Assembly: GCA_910578095.1 (NCBI GenBank)
Contig: CAJTOZ010000006.1
Span: forward strand, 54,258-118,257
Length of the DNA: 64,000 bases
From: an uncultured Muribaculaceae bacterium
GTDB taxonomy: Bacteria; Bacteroidota; Bacteroidia; Bacteroidales; Muribaculaceae
Reading direction: 5' to 3'
Shown: piece by piece, positions 43,106 to 52,402 of the stretch
How positions within the stretch are numbered: the first letter of the stretch is position 1
Layout of the letters: the number at the start of each line of letters is the position of its first letter
The notes under the pieces: model-generated
Told to the model about the DNA's origin: nothing
The model's database searches: none
What the model saw: only the letters and a program-made list of their open reading frames with translations
Made by a program: the position numbers and the translations under genes

Positions 43106-43948
43106 TTATGCGTGAAACTTTATGAGGCCTTCCATGGGGCTCTTGAGCACGGTGCCTACAGTGTAGCCGCATGCAGCGGCAGCTTCGGCAAGGACTTCAC
43201 GGTAGTAGTAGGCGATCGAGCCTATGAAATGCACCACGGGGGCGCACTTGCCGTCGTAGTGGGAGATGTTGCGGCGGAAGAAAGCGCTGAACGACCCAAA
43301 CACGAGGTCGTGTACTTCCTTGACCTTGATATTCTCGATGAGGAAGGGAGTGAGGGATGCCAGGAAACGGTTGCCCAGAGGCTCGCGGTACACGCGGCGG
43401 ATGATGTCGAGCAGCGTGAGGTCGTACTGGCGGAGAAACTTTTCGCAAAGCTCGGCGGGCAACTGGCCTTTGAGCACATCGCCCACGAGGAGCTTGCCGA
43501 GAACGGCGCCCGAACCTTCATCGCCCAGGATATAGCCGAGCGGCGACACATTGTCGGCGATGCGCTCGCCATCGTAGTAGCACGAGTTGGAGCCTGTGCC
43601 CAGGATACATGCAATGCCGGGGGTGCGGCCGCACAGCGCACGCGCGGCGGCAAGCAGGTCGGTGTGCACCTCGATGGTGGAAGCGGGGATATTGGCACGG
43701 ATGGCGCGCTCCACATTGGCGCACACTTCGGGCGATATGCACCCCGCGCCATAGAAGTAGACGGCGGTGATGGCGGCGGCGCGGTCGGCCAGCTCGGGCA
43801 TAAGTTCGGCGGCTATGCGGCCGCGCATTTCCTCTTCGGTGAGCATGACGGCATTCATGCCGCATGTGAACACTTGTTTCTCAACCTTTCCGTCGCGGAC
43901 GACACACCAGTCGATCTTGGTGCTTCCGCAGTCAGCTATCAGTATCAT
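43106..43948 (-). CDS. murK: MurK-like N-acetylmuramic acid / GlcNAc kinase (BadF/BadG ATPase family)
   Basis: 280 aa of the ASKHA fold: phosphate-1 loop ADCGSTKIDWCVV, ILGTGSNSCYYDG, LGDEGSGAVLGK. Members of this group phosphorylate GlcNAc or MurNAc at O6. The place directly between a MurT-like gene and murQ equals the murTKQ order described for Tannerella forsythia, so MurNAc is the likely substrate. ATGA overlap with the transporter gene. Confidence 0.85.
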   Translation of the reverse strand: MILIADCGSTKIDWCVVRDGKVEKQVFTCGMNAVMLTEEEMRGRIAAELMPELADRAAAITAVYFYGAGCISPEVCANVERAIRANIPASTIEVHTDLLAAARALCGRTPGIACILGTGSNSCYYDGERIADNVSPLGYILGDEGSGAVLGKLLVGDVLKGQLPAELCEKFLRQYDLTLLDIIRRVYREPLGNRFLASLTPFLIENIKVKEVHDLVFGSFSAFFRRNISHYDGKCAPVVHFIGSIAYYYREVLAEAAAACGYTVGTVLKSPMEGLIKFHA

Positions 43949-45120
43949 ATCTTAATGTAAATTTTCTTTTTATACAGTATGTAGCCTATGCACCAGTTGA
44001 AGGCCACAAAGGCGATGGCGAATATAAACGATGCGAGGGTGGCATCATCGGCAGCCAGCGGCATGCACACGGCCTTGTAGATCCAGCCCTTCAGGCTGAT
44101 GGAGCCTGCCGACGCAGCGGCGTACGGTACCTTGATGAAGCTCATCAATATGGTGAGGACAGCGCCGAGACAGTACATGAACAGCGGATTTACGCCGAAG
44201 GCCTCGAAGAAACGGCACCAACGCTTGTGGCCACGGATGTCGATGATCCATATCAGCAGAGCCAGAAGACTGGAAGCCAGGCCACAGGTGGTGAGCACAA
44301 ACGTGGGCGACCATATCTTTTTATTGATGGGCATCCCGTAGCTCAGGAGAAATCCGGCAAAGGTGAGCACTGTGCCTACAATGAACAGACGGCAGATGCG
44401 GTCGCGGTTGTCCCGCACCTGCATGAGCAGGTAGCCGCACAGAAAGCCTATGAGCATGTGGCAGATGCTGGGGATGGTGCTCAGCAGGCCTTCGGGATCG
44501 AACTTGATGGTGACGCCGTCTATGGTGTCGGCATACATGTGGTCGGTGCCGAGCACGGCACGGTCGATCACGGATATGATATTTTCCTCTGAAAACACCA
44601 GGCCATTGCACAGCAGCAGCACCAGGCCATAGGCCACCAACACGACTCCAATCAGCCACGCAAGCGCCCGGCGGCTCATAGAGAGAGCCAGCAGCGAGCC
44701 CACGCCGTAGCAGATGGCCAGACGCGGCATCACCCCGAGCATGCGTATGTGGTCGAAGTTGAACACCGCTTCCGCCACCGGGCGTCCTCCGCCAAGGCGT
44801 CGCAGCGTAAGGCTGAGCCACGCTATGGCCAGTCCGATGAAAAATATGACTATGGAACGGCGCACTATCTTGATCACTGCCGCACGCGACAGGCGAAAGT
44901 CGTATTTACGCAGCGACATATACGTGCTCACACCCATGATGAACATGAAGAACGGAAACACAAGGTCGGTGGGCGTAAGGCCATGCCACGGAGCATGCTC
45001 CAGAGGCGCGTATATATGGCCCCACGATCCCGGATTGTTCACCAATATCATGCCTGCGATAGTGATACCGCGCAGGATGTCAAGCGCCAGCAGGCGCCCT
45101 GTTTGTTTTTTATTGTTCAT
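43945..45120 (-). CDS. murT: MurT-like MurNAc transporter (DUF5009 / NagX family membrane protein)
   Basis: 391 aa with about ten helices. Family segment MILVNNPGSWGHIYAPLEHAPWHGLTPTD is split across the first loop, then FPFFMFIMGVSTYMSL. The family includes heparan-alpha-glucosaminide acetyltransferase relatives and the T. forsythia inner-membrane MurNAc transporter MurT. Position next to murK and murQ supports the transporter reading; an acetyltransferase role stays possible. Overlaps both neighbours by four bases. Confidence 0.8.
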   Translation of the reverse strand: MNNKKQTGRLLALDILRGITIAGMILVNNPGSWGHIYAPLEHAPWHGLTPTDLVFPFFMFIMGVSTYMSLRKYDFRLSRAAVIKIVRRSIVIFFIGLAIAWLSLTLRRLGGGRPVAEAVFNFDHIRMLGVMPRLAICYGVGSLLALSMSRRALAWLIGVVLVAYGLVLLLCNGLVFSEENIISVIDRAVLGTDHMYADTIDGVTIKFDPEGLLSTIPSICHMLIGFLCGYLLMQVRDNRDRICRLFIVGTVLTFAGFLLSYGMPINKKIWSPTFVLTTCGLASSLLALLIWIIDIRGHKRWCRFFEAFGVNPLFMYCLGAVLTILMSFIKVPYAAASAGSISLKGWIYKAVCMPLAADDATLASFIFAIAFVAFNWCIGYILYKKKIYIKI

Positions 45121-47951
45121 CGGGCAGATTGTTTTGGTGTGGTGCAGCTGTGCACCAGATAAGCGATGGATTTGTAGGGTATGCCGCTGTTGTCGGTGAG
45201 GCCGATCTCACACGTGCGCGAGTTGGAATATCCTTCGCGCGCGCCGGAAGCCTCGATAGCCGGGCGCAGTTTGCGCAATCCCCAGCGGTTGAGCTCCGGA
45301 TAGGTGAAGCCCTTGTCGCCGGCAAAGCCACAGCAGCCCACTTCGGCAGGCACTGTCACATTGCGGGAGCACATGCGGGCGAGACTTATAATCTTGTCGG
45401 CAAGTCCCATACGGCGCGTGGAGCATGTCACATGCACCGCCACAGGGGTGTCGACGGGATGGAAATCGAGGTAGGGTGCAAGCACATCGTGTATGAACTC
45501 GGCAGGCTCATACAGGTGCATCTTGCTTATGTGCTCACGCATGCGGTGCAGGCAAGGGCTCTGATCGCACAGCACCGGAACGGTTCCGTGTTCCGAAGCC
45601 TCCCACAGGGCCGCTTCAAGCTCGGCAGTCTTTGCATCCGCTATATCGGGCATGCCCTTGCTTTCCCATATCATGCCGCAGCACAGGCCTTCCATGTTGT
45701 CAGGGAACACCACCTCGAAGCCGGCCTTGGCGCATAGCTGCACCACCACCTGCATGAGTTCCTGCGGCTTTTCGCCATGCTCCGGGGTCGGACCCATGGC
45801 CCGGTTGAGGCACGACGGGAAGTAGACCACGCGGCGCGGCGCGCCGGACGCAGCGGAAGCCTCACGGGCATCGCGGGCCGGATGCGACGGTCCGGGAAGC
45901 GCGGCGGTCCACAGCGGCAGTCCGAGAGAATGGAGGGCGCGGCCGGTGGCATCGGTGGCCCGGACACCCAGGATATCAGCCGCGAGCCGCGCGGTGGCCA
46001 GAGTGGCACGAAGCCCCTTGCTTATGCCGGCAAGATGGGCGGCGGCATAGGCGCCGGCCTTATAGGCTGCCGAGCCCCGGGGCACGAGTTCTTCACGAAG
46101 ATGGTGCACGAGGTCGGCGGTGTTGATGCGCATCGGACACGATGTGCTGCAAAGGCCGTCGCCGGCGCAGGTGTCGAGACCGTAGTAACGGAAAGCCGCC
46201 ACAAGCTCGTCGGCACGGCGCATAGCCTCGGGAGTACCGATAGCACGCAGGCGTTCTATCTCGCGACGCGACACTATGCGCTGACGCGCGGACAGCGTAA
46301 GGCCGCAGCTCACACAGTTCACCTCACAGAATCCGCACTCTATGCAGCGGTCCACGGCAGCATCGACACGAGGCATCGGCTTGATATTTTTGATGAAGCA
46401 CTCACTGTCGTCGTTGAATATCACGCCGGGATTGAGTATGCCGGCAGGATCGAGGGCTTTCTTCAGGCGGCGCATCATCGAGAAGGCCTTGGCACCCCAC
46501 TCTTTTTCCACAAATGGAGCCATGTTGCGCCCGGTGCCGTGCTCGGCTTTAAGGGAACCGTCGAAACGGTCCACCACAAGCTCCTCCACGGCAAGCATCA
46601 GACGGCGGTAGCGCTCCACTTCTTCGGGGGTGTCGAAGCTCTGCGATATCACAAAGTGGAAATTGCCTTCCAGAGCATGGCCATAGATGCAGGCATCGTC
46701 GTAGCCATGGCGGCGTATGAGCTCGATGAGGGCTACGGTGGCTTCCGGAAGATCGTCGATATGGAATGCTATATCCTCTATGAGCACAGTGGTGCCCACC
46801 GGACGCGTGCCGCCCACGGCCGGGAACACTCCGCTGCGCATGCTCCACCATGCGGCCGTTTCGGCAGGGTCGGTAGAGAAATGAGCCTCGCGCACAAGAT
46901 GGAACGGAGCCACCACGGCCATAATAGCATCGATATTGGCCTGCAATGCCTCGGGCGTATCGGCCTTGGTGTCGAGCAACAGCGCCGTAAGACCATCGGT
47001 CACACCTTCCGTACCCACACTCGCGAGCGACTTGGCGTCGAGCAGTTCGCAGCTGTCAACAGGTGCCCCGCGGCGCATCGCCACCACGGCCTCCGCAGCC
47101 TCCCGCATGCTTCCGAAATAGAGCATGGCGCTGGCTGCGCAGGGGCGCACGGGCGATGTGGTCATTGTCACGGAACTCATAAAACCGAGGGTGCCCTCGC
47201 TGCCCACCATGCAGTGGGCTATGATGTCGAACGGGTCGGTGAAACGCACGAAAGGCCGCAGATTCAGCCCCGTGACGTTCTTGATGCTGTATTTGTGCCG
47301 GATGCGGGCGGCAAGGTCGGCATCGGCAAGAATATCGTCGCGTATGGCCTCGATTTCAGCCACCACTTCGGGCCGGCTGGCACGGAAAGCGGCTTTAGAG
47401 ACATCATCGGCCGTGTCGAGCACGGTGCCGTCGGCCAGCACTATGCGGGCCGAGAGCAGCACGCTGTCGCTATTGGCATGCGTGCCGCAGTTCATGCCAG
47501 AGGCATTATTTGCTACAATACCGCCGACCATGGCCGATTTTTTCGAAGCCGGATCGGGATCGAACTTACGCCCGAACGGACGCAGGATCTCATTGACACG
47601 CTCGCCTACGATACCGGGTTGCAGGGTGATGGTGGCAGCATCGGGACCTATGGTGTAGTCCTCCCAGTATTTACCCGCCACGAGCAGCACGGAATCCGTG
47701 ATGGCCTGGCCGCTCAGACTGGTGCCGGCGGCTCGGAACGTGACGGCCACGCCGTGCTCCGAAGCAAGACGCATGATAGCGCTCACCTGCTCCTCCGTGC
47801 GAGGGCGCACGACGAGCTGGGGCAACAGCCTGTAGAAGCCGGCATCGGTGCCCCACGCCAGACGCCTGAGAGCGTCGGTGTACACCTCCGGCTCCGGGGA
47901 TATGCCCTTGAGCGCTTGCAGAAAAGCGGTGTGTCGAGATTCCTGTTTCAT
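45117..47951 (-). CDS. FAD-linked oxidoreductase with Fe-S and CCG domains, D-lactate dehydrogenase-like
   Basis: 944 aa. Order: FAD_binding_4/PCMH domain (about residues 30-260; TFRAAGTSLSGQA, VGGIVANNASGMNCG), FAD-oxidase C-terminal domain (about 270-520; YGHALEGNFHF, KAEHGTGRNMAPF), two 4Fe-4S clusters (CIECGFCEVNCVSCG and CAGDGLCSTSCP) and a CCG domain with CCGMIWESKG and GCCGFAGDKG. This layout is that of respiratory D-lactate or D-2-hydroxyacid dehydrogenases passing electrons to quinone. D-lactate is a product of MurQ, encoded three genes on, which fits. ATGA overlap with murT. Confidence 0.9.
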   Translation of the reverse strand: MKQESRHTAFLQALKGISPEPEVYTDALRRLAWGTDAGFYRLLPQLVVRPRTEEQVSAIMRLASEHGVAVTFRAAGTSLSGQAITDSVLLVAGKYWEDYTIGPDAATITLQPGIVGERVNEILRPFGRKFDPDPASKKSAMVGGIVANNASGMNCGTHANSDSVLLSARIVLADGTVLDTADDVSKAAFRASRPEVVAEIEAIRDDILADADLAARIRHKYSIKNVTGLNLRPFVRFTDPFDIIAHCMVGSEGTLGFMSSVTMTTSPVRPCAASAMLYFGSMREAAEAVVAMRRGAPVDSCELLDAKSLASVGTEGVTDGLTALLLDTKADTPEALQANIDAIMAVVAPFHLVREAHFSTDPAETAAWWSMRSGVFPAVGGTRPVGTTVLIEDIAFHIDDLPEATVALIELIRRHGYDDACIYGHALEGNFHFVISQSFDTPEEVERYRRLMLAVEELVVDRFDGSLKAEHGTGRNMAPFVEKEWGAKAFSMMRRLKKALDPAGILNPGVIFNDDSECFIKNIKPMPRVDAAVDRCIECGFCEVNCVSCGLTLSARQRIVSRREIERLRAIGTPEAMRRADELVAAFRYYGLDTCAGDGLCSTSCPMRINTADLVHHLREELVPRGSAAYKAGAYAAAHLAGISKGLRATLATARLAADILGVRATDATGRALHSLGLPLWTAALPGPSHPARDAREASAASGAPRRVVYFPSCLNRAMGPTPEHGEKPQELMQVVVQLCAKAGFEVVFPDNMEGLCCGMIWESKGMPDIADAKTAELEAALWEASEHGTVPVLCDQSPCLHRMREHISKMHLYEPAEFIHDVLAPYLDFHPVDTPVAVHVTCSTRRMGLADKIISLARMCSRNVTVPAEVGCCGFAGDKGFTYPELNRWGLRKLRPAIEASGAREGYSNSRTCEIGLTDNSGIPYKSIAYLVHSCTTPKQSAR

Positions 47952-47964
47952 ATTTCAAAAAGAA

Positions 47965-49197
47965 TCAGTTATAGAGATGGTAGCGCGCGGACGCAGCACG
48001 GAATGGCTCAACGTCCTTATTCCAGTAGTCGAGCATGTCGGCCACCTTATGGCGCGGGGTGAAGAGACTGCGGATGTTCTTGCTGCCCACCACCTTGTCG
48101 AACATACCGAAGCGCTTGGCAGCATCCTCGGCATCCATCACGCGGCGGTCGGGGTACATATCGGCCAGTTCCTGCAGGATATAGAACTGGATGAGAGTGA
48201 GGGGAGCGGCCTGAGCATCGCTGACGTATATCTCCACGCCCTGAAGGTCTTCTCCCTTGCCGGTGCCATAGAACGGCTTGATATTGATGGGACGGAACAT
48301 CACACCGGGTATTTCAAGCGCATTGAGGCGGCGGTTGAGCTCGTGGGCATCGATCCAGTCGGCGGCGACGAGTTTGAACGGCAGAGTGTAGCCCACGCCG
48401 ATGCTCACATAGTAGAGCTCGCCGAGAATGCCGGTAGCGGGATAGTACAGTGCCGACTCGGCATTGGGCTGATGGGGCGAGGGAAGCACCCAGGGCATGC
48501 CGGTATCGGCAAAACTCATGCTGCGCTCATAACCTTCCATGGGCACAACCGTCAGATTCACCTTCTTGCCGCCCGGCACGAGGCCTTCCTCATTCAGGTA
48601 GGTGGCAAGCTCGCCGGGGGTGAGGCCATACAGATACGGAATGGGGAACTGGCTCACGAAAGAGAAGCAGCTGTCCTCCACGATGCAGCCCTCGATTTTG
48701 TCGGCGCCGGCAGGATTCGGACGGTCGAGCACCACGAATTCCTTGCCGAGCTCGGCACATGTCTGCATCGCGAGACCCATGGTGGAGATAAAGGTGAACG
48801 AACGGCATCCGTTGTCCTGAATATCATATACGAGCACATCCACGCTGTCGAGCATTTCGGCAGTGGGCTTGCGGTACTTGCCATAGATGGAGAACACTGG
48901 CACGCCGGTGGCTGCATCGACGCTGTTGCCCACATGGTCGCCGGCATGCACATCGCCGCGCACGCCGTGCTCGGGACCATAGAGAGCTGTCAGACGCACA
49001 CCGGGGGCTTCATGAAGGATGTCGACAGTGCTTTTGAGCTTGTTGTCCACGCCGGAAGGATTGGTGATAAGGCCCACACGCTTGCCCTGAAGGATGTCGA
49101 AATCACGGTCGCGGAGCACTTCCACGCCGGGTTTCACCTGGGCTGCCGCGCCGAGGGCTACAGCGGCGGCCAGCATAATTATGGCTGTCTTTTTCAT
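47965..49197 (-). CDS. namZ: NamZ exo-beta-N-acetylmuramidase (DUF1343, GH171)
   Basis: 410 aa with signal peptide (residues 1-19, ending ALGAAAQ). DUF1343 hallmarks: GLITNPSGVD, LYGPEHGVRGD, VLVYDIQDNGCRSFTFI, VLDRPNP and a C-terminal domain. NamZ enzymes release MurNAc from the non-reducing end of glycans or MurNAc-GlcNAc in the periplasm. Immediately precedes the D-lactate dehydrogenase and murTKQ genes. ATGA overlap with the permease gene. Confidence 0.93.
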   Translation of the reverse strand: MKKTAIIMLAAAVALGAAAQVKPGVEVLRDRDFDILQGKRVGLITNPSGVDNKLKSTVDILHEAPGVRLTALYGPEHGVRGDVHAGDHVGNSVDAATGVPVFSIYGKYRKPTAEMLDSVDVLVYDIQDNGCRSFTFISTMGLAMQTCAELGKEFVVLDRPNPAGADKIEGCIVEDSCFSFVSQFPIPYLYGLTPGELATYLNEEGLVPGGKKVNLTVVPMEGYERSMSFADTGMPWVLPSPHQPNAESALYYPATGILGELYYVSIGVGYTLPFKLVAADWIDAHELNRRLNALEIPGVMFRPINIKPFYGTGKGEDLQGVEIYVSDAQAAPLTLIQFYILQELADMYPDRRVMDAEDAAKRFGMFDKVVGSKNIRSLFTPRHKVADMLDYWNKDVEPFRAASARYHLYN

Positions 49198-51089
49198 TCT
49201 TTGTCGATTTTACGTCCGAAATTGGGGTCGATTTTAAGGAAGGCGCACACACCGATTGTGGCTGCGCAGCAAATCATTGTCCACACGAAGAAGTGGCGGT
49301 AGCCGATGGTCTCCTGCAGCCAGCCTGCGGCCATGCCTGGAATCATCATGCCAAGAGCCATGAATCCGGTGCAGATGGCATAATGGGCGGTCTTGTGCTC
49401 TCCCTCGCTGAAGTAGATGAGATACAGCATGTAGGCTGTGAAACCGAAGCCGTAGCCGAACTGCTCGATGAACACGCAGATGTTGATGGTGAGCAGCGAG
49501 TGGGTGGGCCAGTAGCTGAGATATACGAAGGTGAGGCAGGTCAGCGACATGCTCCAAGCCATGGGCCAGAGCCATTTCTTGAGGCCGCCTTTGGCTGCCA
49601 CGATGCCACCCACGATACCACCGATGGTAAGGCCTATGATACCTATTGTGCCGTAGACAAAGCCCACTTCGCCGGTGCTGAGACCGAGGCCGCCTTTGTC
49701 GATGGGGTCGAGCAGGAAGGGGTTGATAAGCTTCACCAGCTGAGCCTCCGGCAGGCGATACAGGAGCATGAATGCCACAGCCACCCATATCTGCTTCTTG
49801 GCGAAGAAGCTCCGGAAAGTCTCGAAAAATTCGCGGAATATTTCCGCTCCGGTGCGCTTGCCGCCATGATCGCGGCTGTCGGCGGCAGGATGCGGAAGAG
49901 CCCAGCTATGGTAGGCCGCCACAGCAAGGAAGAAAGCGGAGAGCACGGCAAACACCACCAGCCATGCCATCGGTATATTACCGCTGGCACCGTCGAATCC
50001 GGCTGTGGTGGCCTGCTTGATTTTATGGTCGATGTCATAGTAGAGCCATGCTGTGCGGTCCCAGTTGTTCTCGTCGAACACGAGACGGTCGCCTTCCATA
50101 AGTTTGATGCCGGCATCGCCGCTCGTATGGGTGATATTGACCACCACCTGCTCGCCGGGGGCGGGTTTGGCATTCAGACGCACGCCACGGATGGCAAACG
50201 TATTTGCCACTGTGCCGGACGAAGGCTCACGGTCCTCTCCGAATGTCTCGGCCACCCAACGGGTGAATGCGCCGGGACCTTCCTCAGCCTTGGCTGCGGG
50301 AGCGCCGGGCGCGGTGGGAGCGGCAGCTGCCACAAAGCCGTTGCGCTCGTTGGAGCGGCGCACGCTGTCGCGCATCATGGCGGCGTAGGCTGCGAAAGGC
50401 ACTGCGGTGCCATCGGGCAGCACAGCCTCGGCAGGAGCCTTGACGGCTACGGCTGCAGGTGCGGCATCAGTGAAGAAGTTCATTTCGGCGGGAGCGGCAG
50501 GGTCCTGCAAGGCAAGGTCGGCCATGACAGGGGCCTCCCACGCCACATAGGGGTCAACTTCAACGCCCACCTTGACGGCATCGAGGCCGGTGCCAGTCTC
50601 GATAGCGCCGGCGAGCACCACGAGGAGGCCCTGCCCCACAACAGTGCTGACACGATAGAATGTGGAACGGATGCCCACATACAGCGACTGTTCATGCTCT
50701 GTGAGCGCAAGCATGTAGAAACCGTCAGCGGCAATGTCGTGCGTGGCTGAGGTGAAGCCCACTATCCAGAATATAGCCAGTGTGAGCTGGAAAAACAGTG
50801 GCGTCGGAATAGTGAAAGCGATACCGGCCAGGGCAAAAGCGATGATCCACTGCATGGTGAGTGTCCACCAGCGTTTGGTGCGGATGATGTCGACAAAGGG
50901 GCTCCAGAAAGGTTTAATCACCCAGGGAAGGTACAGCCATCCCGTGTAGAGGGCGATATCGGTGTTGGAGATGCCGAGGCGTTTGTACATGATCACCGAA
51001 ATGGTCATAACTGCCACATACGGCAGTCCCTGCGCGAAGTAGAGCGTAGGAATCCATGCCCAGGGCGATCTTTTTTTGCTTGCGTTCAT
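49194..51089 (-). CDS. ampG: AmpG-like muropeptide permease with a large periplasmic insert
   Basis: 631 aa from the ATG at 51089-51087; the open frame upstream lies in the SpoIID gene. MFS fold; TM1 LYFAQGLPYVAVM and the segments WLPWVIKP-like (WLYLPWVIKPFWSPFVD) and THDIAADGF match AmpG. Between TM5 and TM6 there is an insert of about 200 residues (roughly 165-372): Ala/Pro-rich first, then a compact region with NTFAIRGVRLNAK and NWDRTAWLYYDIDHK. This loop faces the periplasm in MFS topology. AmpG imports anhydro-muropeptides. Confidence 0.88.
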   Translation of the reverse strand: MNASKKRSPWAWIPTLYFAQGLPYVAVMTISVIMYKRLGISNTDIALYTGWLYLPWVIKPFWSPFVDIIRTKRWWTLTMQWIIAFALAGIAFTIPTPLFFQLTLAIFWIVGFTSATHDIAADGFYMLALTEHEQSLYVGIRSTFYRVSTVVGQGLLVVLAGAIETGTGLDAVKVGVEVDPYVAWEAPVMADLALQDPAAPAEMNFFTDAAPAAVAVKAPAEAVLPDGTAVPFAAYAAMMRDSVRRSNERNGFVAAAAPTAPGAPAAKAEEGPGAFTRWVAETFGEDREPSSGTVANTFAIRGVRLNAKPAPGEQVVVNITHTSGDAGIKLMEGDRLVFDENNWDRTAWLYYDIDHKIKQATTAGFDGASGNIPMAWLVVFAVLSAFFLAVAAYHSWALPHPAADSRDHGGKRTGAEIFREFFETFRSFFAKKQIWVAVAFMLLYRLPEAQLVKLINPFLLDPIDKGGLGLSTGEVGFVYGTIGIIGLTIGGIVGGIVAAKGGLKKWLWPMAWSMSLTCLTFVYLSYWPTHSLLTINICVFIEQFGYGFGFTAYMLYLIYFSEGEHKTAHYAICTGFMALGMMIPGMAAGWLQETIGYRHFFVWTMICCAATIGVCAFLKIDPNFGRKIDKE

Positions 51090-51109
51090 GGTAGGGGTAA
51101 TGGGTGTTG

Positions 51110-52402
51110 TCAATATTTCTTTTGAAGGTCGGCGCCGGGGAAATAGTGGGCGAGGATCTGCTGCCATGTGTAGCCTTTTTCGGCCATGACGGCGGCACCT
51201 ATCTGGCAAAGGCCCACACCATGTCCCCATCCCGCGCCGCGCAGCACGAAATCATCGCCATCGCGGTCGACCACAAAGGCCGACGAGCGCAGGTGGCTGG
51301 TGCTGAGGGCATGGCGTATCTCAAGTTCCTTGCCGATGACCATGCTGCGCTTTGTTCCGGTGATGCGCAGGCGCACGATACGGCCCGACGTTCCGCGCTC
51401 AACAGGCATCAGGGAGATGATGCGGCCGAAGTCGATGCCTGTGCGCTCGCGCACAAGGTCGCTCAGCTCGTCGGTTGTGTAGCGCACAGTCCAGCGGAAG
51501 AAGTCGGTGGTTTCCTGGTCGTAGTTGTTGAGCACCTGCGAGAGGATGCGGCGGTCGGTGGTGTTGCAGAATGCCTCGGGCGAGCTCTCGATCCACACTC
51601 GGGCGCGGGGCTCGTAGCGCAGATCGGGATAAAGCAGGGAGTCGGGCGCGTCGCTGCGCACCGTGAGGTAGCTGTGGTGCACGGGCTCCCAGCAGTTCTC
51701 AAACAGCTCGAACACACCGCCGCAGCACTTGCTGAAGCGGGCATCGGCCAGTTCGCCGGTGGCGGGGTCGAGGAGCACCACGCCGCGCGTGGCATCGATG
51801 GCCTCGGCCACAGCGGCTGTGGTCTGGCGGGTCACGCCTTGATAACGCTGGCAGTGATCGTCGGCGCAAACATCGAAGTCGGTATGGTCCTCGCGGTCCT
51901 GCCAACGCACTATCTCATCGTCGGTGACGGTGCACGCGCAATAGGCCTTTCCGGAAGCCTCGATACGCTCATTCTTGCGTATCTGCGCAAGAAGCCAGCT
52001 GCGGGATATCACGGCGTGCGCACGCAACAGCTCGGGAGAGGATGTGGCGCTCATCTCTGAGGAAATGACACTCCGGAGATAATCCTCGACGGCTATACGG
52101 TTGATCACGGTGATACGGCCGTCGGCCATCGGCTTCAGGCACAGAGCGCCGGCGAATTTCTGGTTTTCGCGGCGTTCCCAGTGGAAGTCCACACCTATCA
52201 CCACGTCCTTTACCTCGAATACCGCATCCGGCGCCACAGGCTCGAATGTGAGCTCCGACTGCAGCGAGGCGAAGTGCATCGGGCCTTCGGCAAGCGTGCC
52301 GTCGGAACAGCGGAACGCCCCGTGGAAATCTATATCGACAGCCTGTGCCGTCACTATACCTACGGCCACTACGGGCTCGGTTATGTTGTTGTTATCGCAC
52401 AT
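51110..52402 (-). CDS. SpoIID/LytB-domain protein without export signal
   Basis: 430 aa. SpoIID domain: VEDYLRSVISSEMSATSSPELLRAHAVISR is split here as VEDYLRSVISSEM (catalytic Glu116) and LLRAHAVISRSW, with the late motif WGHGVGLCQIGA. SpoIID proteins cut denuded glycan strands as lytic transglycosylases. The N-terminus (MCDNNNITEPVVAVGI) has no signal peptide, and an in-frame TAG lies three codons before the ATG, so no longer start exists. It overlaps the DUF4922 gene by 11 nt. The protein may work in the cytoplasm. Confidence 0.88.
   Translation of the reverse strand: MCDNNNITEPVVAVGIVTAQAVDIDFHGAFRCSDGTLAEGPMHFASLQSELTFEPVAPDAVFEVKDVVIGVDFHWERRENQKFAGALCLKPMADGRITVINRIAVEDYLRSVISSEMSATSSPELLRAHAVISRSWLLAQIRKNERIEASGKAYCACTVTDDEIVRWQDREDHTDFDVCADDHCQRYQGVTRQTTAAVAEAIDATRGVVLLDPATGELADARFSKCCGGVFELFENCWEPVHHSYLTVRSDAPDSLLYPDLRYEPRARVWIESSPEAFCNTTDRRILSQVLNNYDQETTDFFRWTVRYTTDELSDLVRERTGIDFGRIISLMPVERGTSGRIVRLRITGTKRSMVIGKELEIRHALSTSHLRSSAFVVDRDGDDFVLRGAGWGHGVGLCQIGAAVMAEKGYTWQQILAHYFPGADLQKKY

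Noticed and set aside
45777..48062. 761-codon plus-strand open frame opposite the FAD/Fe-S dehydrogenase
   Set aside because: The minus strand has complete FAD, 4Fe-4S and CCG motifs; the plus frame is a shadow.
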